Source: Cafeteria roenbergensis (taxonomy: Eukaryota; Sar; Bigyra; Bicosoecida; Cafeteriaceae). Taken from it: 64,000 nucleotides of DNA. The position numbers and the translations under genes were made by a program. A model generated the notes under the pieces. That model did not search any database, had not been told where the DNA came from, and saw only the letters and a list, made by a program, of their open reading frames with translations. The stretch is taken from NCBI GenBank assembly GCA_008330645.1, contig VLTN01000021.1, forward strand, positions 310,001 through 374,000, read 5' to 3'. Shown piece after piece: positions 42,599-51,985 of the stretch; the first letter of the stretch is position 1, and every line of letters begins with the position of its first letter.

Positions 42599-44320
42599 AT
42601 GGTGGCCTCAGTAGACCTCCGGCTCAGCAGGCTGCAGTACTATGGCCTGGGCCTGGTGATGGTCGGCATCCTCGGAGCCGTGAGCGGGCACTTGAGCTGG
42701 CAGATCGCCAGAGGGGGGGGGCAACCGCAGCGCGAAGCGTGCGGCGCAGCGCGCCTTGCGTTCGCCCAGCGGCCCTGTGTCCGCCTGCGATGCCGCGGTG
42801 GCGCGCCGCTGCCCCGTGCAGCCCGGCCTCGTCGCTGCGTGCCCTGCCTCCGGCTGGCTGCTCTGGTCGCGCTCAGCCTGTTTCCCAGATTGCTGCTGCG
42901 CCTGCCTTCGCAGCACGCCGCCGTGGTCTTTGGAATCTACCGCCCCACGTTCATGGCATCGGCCTACCCCCTGCGCGCATCGCCCATCTGGGTCGCGTAT
43001 GGCCTTGCTGCGGTGAGGCGCGCGCGTCTGCCGCCGCCCGCTGCTGCAGCAGCCTCGCAGCGCCTGCTGTCGGTGGCCACCGACCAACGGTGCCGCGCAC
43101 GTGCGCCTGCGCCCACCGAGACTGCGCCCCTCTGCCGCCCGGCCCGCGGATACTGCCACCGCAGACGTACTTGCTCGTTGTGTGGCTGAGCCTCACCTTC
43201 CTCAAGCCTGGGTCCAAAGCTGGCATCGCCTCGGGCAAGCCTCTGAGCAAGGACGAGAGCAAGGCAATCGACTCCCTCATCAAGTTCGGTCGCACCAGCG
43301 GCAAGGTGCTCAACAAGGACTCCGTGTCTGGCTTCGCGAGCTCCTTGCGCGCCAAGGCCGAGCGCAGCGGCCGCCCTGCAGACGCCGAGGCTGCCAAGCT
43401 CGCGCACCTCCTGCTGGAGCGCGACATCGCAGACGTGCTGGGCCGCGTGCACGCCCTCACGAGCAAGACCGTGGAGGTTGGCGGCGCCAAGGCGGTGTAC
43501 AACGCCTACCAGGTGTGCTTCAACGTGCTCATGGTGTACATCCTCTTCTCCGAGGTCTGGAAGTATGCCGGCGGCGACCCTCTCAAGCTCTGGAGCACCA
43601 TGCCCGACCCCAGCCCCGCCGGAAACCTCATCCAGTTCGGCGTGTGGCTGCACTACATCAACAAGTTCCTCGAGTACGCCGACTCCATCTTCATGGCCGC
43701 CTCCGGCTCCTGGCGCCAGCTCGGCAGCATGACCGGTGAGCAGGGCCCGTGCGCTGCCGCCTTCGCCCCACGGCAATGGCCACCTTGCTGGGTCCGCAGC
43801 CGCACCGCCGCCCGCCTATTGCGCCCGTGGACCGATTTTTGTTTCGCCCCCTCTCACGCCGCCCCTGCCTCGCGCTGTGGTCCCCGCTCCCGCTCCCACT
43901 CCCGCCCCCGCAGGCCTCCACATCATCCACCACGCGATCATGGGGCCCATCTGGTTCCACGTCATCTTCTCCATCACCGGCGAGCACGAGGGCAACACGC
44001 AGGCGTGGTTCAGCGCCTGCGCCAACAGCTTCATCCACGTGCTCATGTACAGCTACTACCTGCTCTCCAGCCTGGGCGTCCCCCTGGCCTGGTTCCGCAT
44101 GCCCATGACCACCGCTCAGATGATCCAGTTCTACGCAGTGTTCGCGCACTCCCTGGTCCACCTCTACTACACCCTCGTCGAGCCCAAGCCCTGGGCCCTG
44201 CCTCTCGTCTCGAGCGTCCTCGAGCTGGGCACGTCCGTGCTCATGATGTTCATGTTCACCAAGTTCTTCGTGGCGCAGTACTGCACTTCCAAGCCCCGTC
44301 CCAAGCCCAAGGCTGCTTGA
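42599..44320 (+). CDS. ELO-family very-long-chain fatty acid elongase (3-ketoacyl-CoA synthase)
   Basis: Four exons, 42599-42679, 42914-43012, 43165-43735 and 43914-44320, give 385 residues; donors are GTGAGC, GTGAGG and GTGAGC, acceptors CGCAG. All ELO hallmarks are present: KFLEYADS (227-234, pattern KxxExxD[ST]), HIIHH (253-257) created across the last splice, HVLMYSYY, and TTAQMIQF near the last membrane span. ELO proteins sit in the ER membrane and condense malonyl-CoA with an acyl-CoA; HxxHH rather than QxxHH is typical of enzymes for saturated or monounsaturated chains, so the substrate class is inferred. A soluble insertion of about 85 residues (roughly 79-166), Lys/Ser/Ala-rich, separates the early membrane helices from VYNAYQVCFNVLMVYILF; ordinary ELOs have only a short loop there. 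The C-terminus, KPRPKPKAA, is basic and could serve as an ER retention signal. Intron 1 is 234 bases without a stop, so its retention would keep frame. Confidence 0.9.
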
Positions 44321-44852
44321 AAGCACCGCGTGGCCGACGCCTGCCAGGGCCTGGCGCGCGACCACCTGCTGAATTCCGCGCCGCTGGCTACGGGCGCTTG
44401 TTCCTGCTCTCATCACTGACAACACCGCTTCCTGGGCCGCACTCCTCCTCTCCGCCTCCCACGTGAAAGCCGGACGGTGAAAGCAATGGATGTGAGGGGC
44501 ATTGAGACACGCCCCCGTGGCGCGCGCAGCAAGCTGCATGCGGGGCTCCCTGCCACCGTGTTGCATTCCCTGCACTGCTGGTGGGCGAGCTTGCGCGCGC
44601 TTGCCCGCGCGTGCCCGGGGCAATATCGCTCTCGCATTCGGGTGCGTGCCATCGCGCGCTGCTTCGCACGCACACGATGTTCACACAGCTCCGTGCAGTG
44701 CGCGCAACAGCAGAGCAGGGCGCGCCCATCGCGGCAGCAGCGCGCGGTGGCGCCGAAGCGCAAGCGCGGTGCTTGCCAGCGGGTCGCGGCCCTGCTCCAC
44801 GCTGCGCGCCAGACGGCGAGCCAGACGGCGCAGAGCTGGAGCGTGCTCACGC
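44321..44852. other. Convergent 3' spacer, no gene seen
   Basis: About 530 bases between the stops of two converging genes. I see no coding frame with any family signal and no RNA gene. Confidence 0.45.
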
Positions 44853-46452
44853 TCACGGGCCGTTGCTGCGGCCGGCCCACACCTTGTAGGCGGCGCGGAG
44901 CATGTCGCGGTCTGCGGAGAGCTCTGCCGGGTCCGAGTCGGCTGGCGTGTAGAGGCTCTGGCAGTGGGCGCAGCCGTCGCACTCGATCACATTCGCCACA
45001 GTGTTCTCCACCGGCAGCTGCTCCTGCACCCCTGCCCACCGCCAGGGGTCCTGCGACCCGTTGTCGAAGAATGTGTAGGTGCCGGCGGTTTTGTTGCTGC
45101 CGTAGTACACGTTGGTGGCGTCCACCTCAGGGAGCGCGGTGCGGCCGAAGACGCGGAAGCAGAGGTCCCGGTGGTAGGCGTAGCTCACCGCCGACGAGCG
45201 GATGGAGCCCTCCTCTGGCGCCACCTGCCAGTACGCGAGCTCGCTGCACTTGAACCACCACCACGAGCGGCCGTTGCCGCCGGTCACCGGGTCGGCCATG
45301 TTCTGGCTGTTGTAGTCCTCGGCGGAGTTGCCCATGCGGGCGTAGAAGACCTCCTGGACGAACTGCACGTAGGCGGGGAGGACGGGCTTGCCGGCCGAGA
45401 AGGCCGGCGTCACAGCGTTGCAGAGCTCGTCGCGGTGGGCGTACTGCACCGGCTCTGCCATGGAGTCAGCGACGAGGTAGAAGAAGTCGCCGTCGTTGGT
45501 GAGACCGGAGGCGTTGAGGAGGGCCTTGGAGCCCGGGAGACCGTCCTCAAGGGCGCGCGTGATGGCACGGAGCGCCCCCGCGCAGGTGGGCCCCGCCGCG
45601 CTGGCGATCTGCTGGTCAAACTGCGTGTAGTTGAGAACGGCGCGGACCACACCGCTGGCGGAGTGGGAGCCGGCGCTGAGGTGGGGGAACTTCTCGCGGT
45701 ACCAGGCGGCGAGGGCGCCCGGGTAGGAGCCGCCCACGACGATCCAGGTGTTGAAGTTGTCCGCCGGAAGGCCGTGCGCGGCGTTGATTCGGGTCTCCTG
45801 GAACCATGCCGTGAACTGGGCAAGGTCCGCGAGGGCCTGGCGGGAGTTGGCGTAGGCAAGGTGGGGCGTGGCCAGAGGCCCGGCGGCGTCGCCGGCGAAG
45901 GGCTGGGACTCGCCGAAGAAGCGGTGCTCCACGGACACCACGAGCGCGCCGTGCTCGCGTGCCATCTCCAGCGGGAACAAGCGGGCCGGGTTGATGCCAG
46001 GGCAGGTCTGCACGAGGAAACGGCGAGCGGCGGCGGCGGGAGAGCGGCGGAAGCGCAAACCAGAGCGGTGGCCACGGCGGGTGACCCGCGGGAGCACAAG
46101 CAGCCGCACACGCGTGTCACCCTGGACCAGACCTGCTTGGGAGGCGGGGCGCTGCCAGCGTTCTGTGCTTTGACTGGGGGCTCACGTACTCGCCGCAGAT
46201 GTGCAGGATGACGGGGCCGCTCGGCGCCTTCCAGAAGTCGTCAATCACAAAGAAGCGCTGGCTGTAGGTGCGGGCGTCCTGCATGTTGAAGTGGTCGAGC
46301 GTCTGGCCGTCGTACCACTCGGTGCTCTGGTTGTAGGTGGGCACGGGGGGCGCCGCCTCGCTTCCTTGAACCTTGCTCGGCATGGCCAGCTGCGAGTTCC
46401 ACGGCGCGGCGGACGCGGCCGCTGCCATGAGCGCCAGAACGAGCCCGCGCAT
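44853..46452 (-). CDS. S28 family serine carboxypeptidase (Pro-X carboxypeptidase-like)
   Basis: Exons 46452-46186 and 46007-44853 (GTGAGC donor; acceptor TGCAG, the one exception to CGCAG) give 473 residues. MRGLVLALMAAAASA is a clear signal peptide, so the protein enters the secretory route, to the vacuole or lysosome or outside. After it, WYDGQTLDHFN and QRFFVIDDFW match the S28 start; GALVVSVEHRFFGES follows. The nucleophile elbow is VVGGSYPGALAAWY (Ser about 183), the Asp lies in FFDNGSQDPWRW and the His in CDGCAHCQSLYTP. Family members (PRCP, DPP7) cleave after proline at peptide ends; carboxy- versus dipeptidase action cannot be told from sequence here. Several NxS/T sites and paired Cys fit a secreted enzyme. 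The splice joins CGEY to TCPGINPARL, matching the family's GGEGP-like region in altered form. It diverges from UMP1. Confidence 0.9.
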
Positions 46453-47104
46453 GTCTGCCCTCCGACTCGTCCCGCGCGCTGGCGCAGAGGTGGCCAGGGA
46501 GTGGCCGCCGGGGGGTGCGGGCACAGTTCCGCTCGGCAACCGCAGGCTTGGCGGCGCCAGAGGGCTCTGCCGGCCCGCAAGCTGCGCTGCTTGCTCCCGC
46601 TGGCTGGCCTGCCCTGGGCTCGGGCCGCTGGCCACTCTCGCTGCGCGCACCGCCGGGGAGGACTTTCAGCATGGCGGTGAGTGCCTCGCTGTGCCGCTGG
46701 CCTGCCCCGCCCGGCTGTGCGAGCGCTCGGGGGCCGGCGATTGCGTTCGCTTTCTCACGCGAACGCGATCTGGCGAGCCCTTGGCCGGCCCTGCATGCTC
46801 CCCTCGACCCCGCCCCCCTTGCTGCCGCCGCGCTGTGCACGAGACGCGGCCGGAGCCGGGCTGCCGGCAAGGCCAGAGCCCTGAGCCGCAGCGGCGCCGC
46901 AGCAGCCGCTCGAGGCTGCAGCGAGCAGCGCCGCGTGCGCCCCCCCGCCGCGCCGCCCGCCCTGGGGACTGCCGTGCCGCGGGAGGCGCCCTGCTCGGCC
47001 AAGCGGCTTTTCCGACGCCCGTGCTTCGTCCTTTGCCTCCGCTGGTTCTGCCGCAGTCCGCCGCTCGCGCCGCTGCATCGGCAGCCGAGGCTTCGGGGAA
47101 CACC
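46453..47104. promoter_or_regulatory. Divergent upstream region of S28 peptidase and UMP1
   Basis: About 650 bases lie between the S28 start and the main UMP1 ATG. Within it, ATGGCG at 46671 is followed directly by a GTGAGT donor, so part of this stretch may be a UMP1 intron rather than promoter. Confidence 0.4.
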
Positions 47105-47479
47105 ATGCCCGCCCTGACGCACCCCACGGACAAGCTTTCCCGCGGCGGCCTGCGCTCCATGCGCCACGAAATGGCGGCCAAGCACCCGATCGAGGCGATG
47201 CAGGAGGCTTGGCACACCCAGAAGTGGGGCAACGAGCTCCACCACGCTGAGCGGGTTTTCGGCCCCGGCACGGCGATGCGCATGCGCATGGACAGGGCGA
47301 TCCTCTCCCAGTTCCAGCGTGCGCCGGGACTGGCCTCTGACTTCGTGGGGCTTGACACCATCCTCGGCCGCGACATCACCGTCGGGTTCGAAGACATCCT
47401 TGACGTGCCCGAGACGCGCACCGACACGCCGGTCGAGACTGTGCACGACGCCCTGGACCGCAAGCTTGGCATTCCCTGA
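47105..47479 (+). CDS. UMP1: Proteasome maturation factor UMP1/POMP
   Basis: The exon from ATG 47105 encodes 124 residues that match the UMP1 family: SMRHEMAAKHPIEAMQ corresponds to the conserved N-terminal helix of POMP, and the C-terminal hallmark is LGRDITVGFEDILDVPETRT followed by the final KLGIP. UMP1 helps assemble two half-proteasomes into the 20S core and is then degraded as the first substrate. The protein is slightly shorter than human POMP (141). ATG 46671 followed by GCG and a GTGAGT donor could splice to the CCGCAG ending at 47056 in phase 0, adding 18 residues (MASAARAAASAAEASGNT) and bringing the length to 142. I keep 47105 as the conservative start because it has a good context (ACC before ATG). 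The gene is convergent with the P2X-like gene. Confidence 0.88.
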   Translation: MPALTHPTDKLSRGGLRSMRHEMAAKHPIEAMQEAWHTQKWGNELHHAERVFGPGTAMRMRMDRAILSQFQRAPGLASDFVGLDTILGRDITVGFEDILDVPETRTDTPVETVHDALDRKLGIP

Positions 47480-47774
47480 GCGCTCCGCTCCGCGCCTCGT
47501 CCCTTCCCTTCCCTTCCCCCCTCCCCCAATCACCACACCATGCATGCCGTGTGCGCGCCACCTGTGTCCGATGCGTGTTCGCGCCCAGGAAGCTGGCCAC
47601 CAAACCAGCAGCCCTATCGATGACTGGCGGCTCCTTTCGCAGCCTCTCCGACACACGCACGCGCACTCGGCCGCCGTTGTGGCGCCGTTTCCGGGGCGCG
47701 AAGCAAGCGCTAGCCGAGCAGAAGCCAGCCGCAAAGCCGGCGGGCTGAGGTCTCTCGCGGCACGTCGCTCTGAG

Positions 47775-49364
47775 CTACTTGGGGTGCACGCGACGCACTG
47801 CTGCGGCAGCAGCACCGCCCTTGCTAGCGTCTGGGCTCCCCGGTGCCTCCCCCGCTTCCCGCGCCAATCCCCCGGGCAGCGGCAAACGCCCAGCCCCCCC
47901 GCGGCTGGTGCTCCGCCGCCTCCTCATCCTACACAGCGCCAAGAAGCCACTGGCGCTCGGGTCGGGGTCGGGGCCGAACGCACAGCACACCACGGCGCCC
48001 GCAGGCGGAGCCGCGAGCAGGGGCGCGGAGTCGGGCGCCGCCGCTGCGCCGCTCGCAACGCCGGGGGACTCGGCGCCCTGCGAGCGTGCGTGCGCGCGCT
48101 TGGCATCCAAGGGCAGCCCGTCGGCCGCCCGCGGCACGCCGCACTCGCACAGCCCGCAGCAGCTCGCGCTCGCGGTAGCTCTGCTTCCCGTCTGGTCAGC
48201 ATCGGCCCATCTCCCCGGGCAAGCGCGGCAGAAGCAGCCGGGGCTGGCGAGGTCTTCGGTGGCTATGTCGTCCGTCGTGGCGCGGGCGAAGCGGCGGCCC
48301 AGGCAGCACGGCAGCTCTGCCACAAAGTCAGTCGCGAACGCCGCGATGGAGAACAGGACCGAGGCTTCGATGAGTCGCAGGACGATCTGGAAGATGTCGA
48401 GCCTGCCGATGCTGCCCGACTGGATGAACTGCAGACGAACGCCAGTGCGCTGCACGGAGGCGCGCTTCACGGTGCCGTCGGCCGCCACCACGGGCTGGAC
48501 CTCGGACCCCATGAAGCCCCACGCGACCGGCAGGGCCTCCACAGTGACTGTGCAGAGGGGCCGATAGTATGGCAGCTCCCACCGTCGCAGGTTCGTGTAG
48601 ACCATCCGCACCATCAGCACTGCGCCCGTGAGCCGAAACGTCGGGTGCGGCGGGCCGATTTCCTCCTGCGGGTTGACCGAGTTCAGGCTCACGCCTGCCA
48701 TCTCGAGCCAGTCCCCGATGCTGATGCCAGTGAGGATGGCCTGGTCAGCAAACTCGCGAAGGACCTTGCCCTCGCGGTTCACGATCACCGTCGGCACGTT
48801 CTGCCGCCCTCTTCCCTCGAAGCTCACCGAGTAGAGGTGAATGAGGTTCGGGATGGCCCCCTCGGGGTTGGCGGTGAACATCTGGCTCGAGGCCACTACG
48901 CTGTCGTTCGCGTCGAGCTCGATCGTGCCCACGGACGTGACGGCTGTGAAGCTTGACCCGGAAATTTCCACGTCCGTCGCCGGGTTGAAGCCGCGGCATC
49001 CCACATTGTGCGCAACGAGCCCACCCGAGAGCTTGCGTTGCGCCTCCGTGTGGTTTACGCCCCAGTCAAACTGCGGGTTGTTGCAAAACACTGGCATGTC
49101 CTCCGGAGCTGGCGCCTGCGTGTTGCCCCCCGGCCAGGGACTAGAAAGCCCAGCCCATGTGTTAGTGTACCCGACGGGGACTTCGAACTGAGCGTACCGA
49201 TGCTCCAGGATGAGCTGAAATATCACGACGTAAACCAGCACCAGCGCTGCCAGGACGGCGTATGTGCAGGCCAGCCGAGCATCCCGCACGCGCACCTGGC
49301 GGGCAGTCGAGAAATGCCGCAGGCAGAACGGAAACACGGACGTCACGGGGTTGGACCGGGTCAT
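47775..49364 (-). CDS. P2X-like ATP-gated cation channel
   Basis: One exon, 529 residues. The topology is that of a P2X subunit: short N-terminus with STARQVRVRDARLACTYAVL corresponding to the animal YxTxKxxxxxN-L start, membrane helix 1 (about 32-53), a large extracellular loop, and membrane helix 2 (about 324-348). The end of the loop and helix 2 read RTGVRLQFIQSGSIGRLDIF, then QIVLRLIEASVLFSIAAFAT and Asp346, which match the conserved GIRFD, GxxGKFD and helix-2 Asp region. Animal P2X proteins form ATP-gated trimers; green algae, amoebae and choanoflagellates also have them, often in contractile vacuoles. The Lys-x-Lys after helix 1 that contacts ATP in animals is not evident (VGYTNTWAG), and the cysteine pattern is sparse. 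The cytosolic tail starts with Cys clusters (LPCCLG, CFCRACPG, CCGLCECG), plausible palmitoylation sites, then becomes low-complexity. Ligand gating is inference. Confidence 0.72.
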   Translation of the reverse strand: MTRSNPVTSVFPFCLRHFSTARQVRVRDARLACTYAVLAALVLVYVVIFQLILEHRYAQFEVPVGYTNTWAGLSSPWPGGNTQAPAPEDMPVFCNNPQFDWGVNHTEAQRKLSGGLVAHNVGCRGFNPATDVEISGSSFTAVTSVGTIELDANDSVVASSQMFTANPEGAIPNLIHLYSVSFEGRGRQNVPTVIVNREGKVLREFADQAILTGISIGDWLEMAGVSLNSVNPQEEIGPPHPTFRLTGAVLMVRMVYTNLRRWELPYYRPLCTVTVEALPVAWGFMGSEVQPVVAADGTVKRASVQRTGVRLQFIQSGSIGRLDIFQIVLRLIEASVLFSIAAFATDFVAELPCCLGRRFARATTDDIATEDLASPGCFCRACPGRWADADQTGSRATASASCCGLCECGVPRAADGLPLDAKRAHARSQGAESPGVASGAAAAPDSAPLLAAPPAGAVVCCAFGPDPDPSASGFLALCRMRRRRSTSRGGAGRLPLPGGLAREAGEAPGSPDASKGGAAAAAVRRVHPK

Positions 49365-50165
49365 GCTTCAGCGCAGTTGCACGAGACACGGGGCGCAGCG
49401 GGAAATTGGCCAGCAGCCGCCGGCAACGCGGCCCCCGCGCCGTTTGTCGCCCAACCGTGGACCTGCGGTTGGCACTGGTTCTCGCCAAGCGTCGGCAGCC
49501 GCCGTGGCGAAGCCTGTCGTTGAGTGCCTCGGTCGGACCACGCGCTGTGTCGACGAGGACCCGACCTGCGGTGGGAGCTGCTCTGCAACGTCAGTCTTGT
49601 GCAACTCCGGGATCCTGGTCGTATCAGCGTCTGACCGCTCGCTGCAGGAGTACCGTCCCCGTGGTGGCCGTGGGATCGATGCACACTGGCACTGAGAAAC
49701 ATTCACACTGGAGGATGTTACAATCGCCAGACATGTCGAGGACGTGCGCCTCACTGAACCGTCGCAGTGGCGTAAAAAAGGAAGCATTCTGTGCATCCTT
49801 TTTCTTGGCATTGCGAAAGCTTGTTGGTGCCATCTGCTTTGATAGTTTCGAGCGTCAATTGGGCCAGCGAGATTCAGAGACTGCGGGTCGGGACGTGGCA
49901 AGAGCGGTCCCACAGCGCAAAACAAGTCCCGCTTTTTTGCAGGCAAAACAGTTGCCCGATGCCAGCCCAAGAGTGTGCACACAGCAACAACCAAAAGGCT
50001 GGGCGAACAAGGGCTTCACAGACCCCCTCGGGACCACGCATCACAGCGAACCGCCTGAGAGTGCGCGGACTTGCGCGCTGCATGCCCATCCGCATTTGCC
50101 TTCACGCGAAGCGGGTTGCGGGGCAACAGTGCCTTGGTACGCGCAGCCAACAAGCCCGGGCGAAC
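49365..50165. other. Spacer of 800 bases, relatively AT-rich, nothing recognised
   Basis: This lies upstream of the P2X-like gene and downstream of BMT2, both on the minus strand. The part about 49690-49960 is visibly richer in A and T than its surroundings and contains A6 and T5 runs. I tried to match spliceosomal snRNA, SRP, U3 and tRNA signatures and found none. Minus-strand frames here lack family motifs. Confidence 0.4.
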
Positions 50166-51575
50166 TCAAGCACGGCGGAAACACACAGCAAAGCTGGTAG
50201 CCGAGCTGCGCTTGGCCTTGGCGATGCGGCGCACAAGCCTCGTCGGGTCAGAGAGCTGTGCGTCAACCACAGAGGCAAAGGAGTCATTCGCGTCTTCCGA
50301 CGGCGACGGAAGGACAGATACGGCTGCCACGTTGCCAGTGACCGGCGGATCGGCCCACGGGCCCGGCACACCTTCGGGAGCACGAGGGAAGCGCTCGCTT
50401 GCTGCTGCGGTTGCGGCTTCTGCGTCGGGAGCCTCAGCACCCACCGGCGCCGCAAGGCCGGCAGGAGCCGGGGACCAAGCCAAGCCTAGTCGAGGAAGGC
50501 GCGCAGCTGCACGGAAGCACCAACACACGATTCCCGGCGAGAGGCGCTTTCCAACCAGGTCGAGACCGCACGCCCTGCAGGCCGCTTCGAAAACCTCTGC
50601 GGTCGAGTGCGGAGACAGCTCAACGCACCGCCTGGGCAGCATGACGAACAGGTGCCCACTCCCAGCAGGCGCGGCGCCCGCCTCGGGGCCCACAACAGAC
50701 AGGCGACGCCCTGCCTCCTCTCGCGGTGGCTCAGGACTGTCCGGCTTGCGCGGGCTGGGCGGGTCGGCACCCGCCGGCCCAGCCACGGCACCTCGCGCGG
50801 GTGCCGAGCCCGCGCCTCCTGGCGGGCCTGTCGCTGGCTCGTCATGGCACCGCAAGATGTCGCGGCACATTGCGAGCATGCGCCCCCTGGCCGCCGGCTG
50901 CGTGACGCAGTTGAGCACCATGGAGCACACCACGACGTCGAACGGACCGTCCGCTGCGATGCCCGCTGCTGACGCGGATGGCACCCCGACCGCGCTCCCC
51001 GACGTGCGCCCAGCGGCGAGCGCGGGCGGCACGAGCGTGAAGAAGTCGCGCTCCTCCACCCCCGGAGCAGTCGCCAGCACATCTATGGCCCGGGTTTCCA
51101 TCCACCGGCAGCGTTGCAAGTCGGGGTTGATCGCCCCGATCTCCAGCACCTTGAGGCGGCCTTGGCCAGAGGAGGGACGCAAGCCCAGCCGGCTCAAGGT
51201 GGACGTGACAAGGCGCGAGCTCCGGAACTCCCGCGTATTGAGCCGCGACGCGTCCTGATAAGCGCGGCGGCCGCCCATCGCTTGAATCTTCGCGCGGACC
51301 GCACTCAGAGCCTGCGAGGAGGCTGCCTCAGCGCCCGCCTTAAGCAGCTCCTCTTCCTGGTGCAACAGCGCATGGAACTCCGCCGTGGCCTTCCGAGCAG
51401 TCCCCCGGCTCTGGGAGCCCGCTGCGATTGCCCGCACCTTCGTTTGCCGCTTCCTTCCCGACTGCTGCTTGGTGGCGGCAGGCGCGGGGCGCGACGGCCG
51501 CGGCCTCTTCGAGCCCTCCGCAGCGGCTGCCTCGCCTGCTCGGGGACGTTTCCTCGTCGCACCGCCGTCAGGCAT
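50166..51575 (-). CDS. BMT2-type SAM-dependent methyltransferase (25S rRNA adenine-N1 family)
   Basis: One exon, 469 residues from ATG 51575. The first 60 residues are basic (KRPRPSRPA, GRKRQTKVR), suitable for nucleolar targeting. A helical segment with MGGRRAYQDASRLNTREFRS leads into the SAM-binding motif LKVLEIGAINPD (142-152), followed by RAIDVLATAPGVEERDFFTL and FDVVVCSMVLNCVTQPAARG, then GHLFVMLPRRCVELSPHST and a last strand VGKRLSPGIVCWCF. This order fits the Bmt2/C7orf60 (SAMTOR) family: yeast Bmt2 makes m1A in 25S rRNA, while the animal member is a SAM sensor for TORC1. The basic tail favours the rRNA role (inference). A Pro/Ala-rich loop of about 60 residues interrupts the catalytic domain, and the last 100 residues are low-complexity. 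Two frames upstream of 51575 stay open but read into the tRNA region, so this ATG is the sensible start. Confidence 0.82.
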   Translation of the reverse strand: MPDGGATRKRPRAGEAAAAEGSKRPRPSRPAPAATKQQSGRKRQTKVRAIAAGSQSRGTARKATAEFHALLHQEEELLKAGAEAASSQALSAVRAKIQAMGGRRAYQDASRLNTREFRSSRLVTSTLSRLGLRPSSGQGRLKVLEIGAINPDLQRCRWMETRAIDVLATAPGVEERDFFTLVPPALAAGRTSGSAVGVPSASAAGIAADGPFDVVVCSMVLNCVTQPAARGRMLAMCRDILRCHDEPATGPPGGAGSAPARGAVAGPAGADPPSPRKPDSPEPPREEAGRRLSVVGPEAGAAPAGSGHLFVMLPRRCVELSPHSTAEVFEAACRACGLDLVGKRLSPGIVCWCFRAAARLPRLGLAWSPAPAGLAAPVGAEAPDAEAATAAASERFPRAPEGVPGPWADPPVTGNVAAVSVLPSPSEDANDSFASVVDAQLSDPTRLVRRIAKAKRSSATSFAVCFRRA

Positions 51576-51794
51576 AGCGCAAAAGTGGCGACTTTTCGTG
51601 GCCGCCCAGAGGGCTAGCCCAGCAAGCGATCGTTCGCCAGCTCGGAGCGTGGCAATTGACGCCAGGTGCCCGCAGCAAGAGGGGGGCTCTGCCGGACCAG
51701 CCGCTGCCGCCGCTGGCCCTCGTTTTGCCGCCTGATCCGGCGCCCCCGAGGTGCAGGGGCCCTGGCAGCCACCGCAGGCTGACCCAATGGAAGC

Positions 51795-51799
51795 AAAAA
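51795..51799 (-). terminator. RNA polymerase III T5 terminator of the tRNA gene
   Basis: On the minus strand a TTTTT run lies nine bases past the discriminator base of the tRNA, the usual Pol III stop. Confidence 0.75.
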
Positions 51800-51808
51800 G
51801 AATCACCG

Positions 51809-51953
51809 TGTGCCAGGAGGGCTTCGATCCCTCGTAATTCGCGTGTCTCAAGTGGGGCTCGGCCCCCGAAGATAGATTTTACTGGCCCGAGTCTCGAACT
51901 CGGACCGCATACTCTATAAGCACGAAGCATTAACCAGGCTATGCTACTGGCAC
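51809..51953 (-). tRNA. tRNA-Ile (anticodon UAU) with a 68-base intron
   Basis: Reading the minus strand from 51953, GTGCCAG pairs perfectly with CTGGCAC at the 3' end (51810-51816), followed by discriminator A. The D-arm is GCAT, loop AGCCTGGTTA, ATGC. The anticodon arm begins TCGTG with loop CTTATA (anticodon TAT) and resumes after the intron with A then CACG. The T-arm is GAGGG, loop ATCGAAG, CCCTC. The intron is 51847-51914, in the standard place one base after the anticodon. Eukaryotic tRNA-Ile(UAU) genes typically carry an intron with the same CTTATA loop, which supports the identity. Oddities: the variable loop is about seven bases, one anticodon-stem pair is mismatched, and position 54 is A. 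The intron itself contains a T-arm-like hairpin. It decodes the AUA isoleucine codon, presumably rare in this GC-rich genome. Confidence 0.75.
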
Positions 51954-51985
51954 ATAGATAGTACCTAGTTTGGCCGAAAGTAGCG

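Noticed and set aside
47775-48567. Plus-strand Ala/Ser-rich frame under the P2X-like tail
   Set aside because: The minus-strand frame is continuous with two conserved membrane helices; the plus frame has no motif.
49368-49994. 208-codon minus-strand frame in the AT-richer spacer
   Set aside because: No family motif, mixed composition and no splice support; treated as noise.
51879-51953. A shorter tRNA using the inner T-arm
   Set aside because: The inner T-arm is followed by GCCAGTA, which cannot pair with the 5' acceptor GTGCCAG; the outer arrangement gives seven perfect pairs and a T5 terminator.
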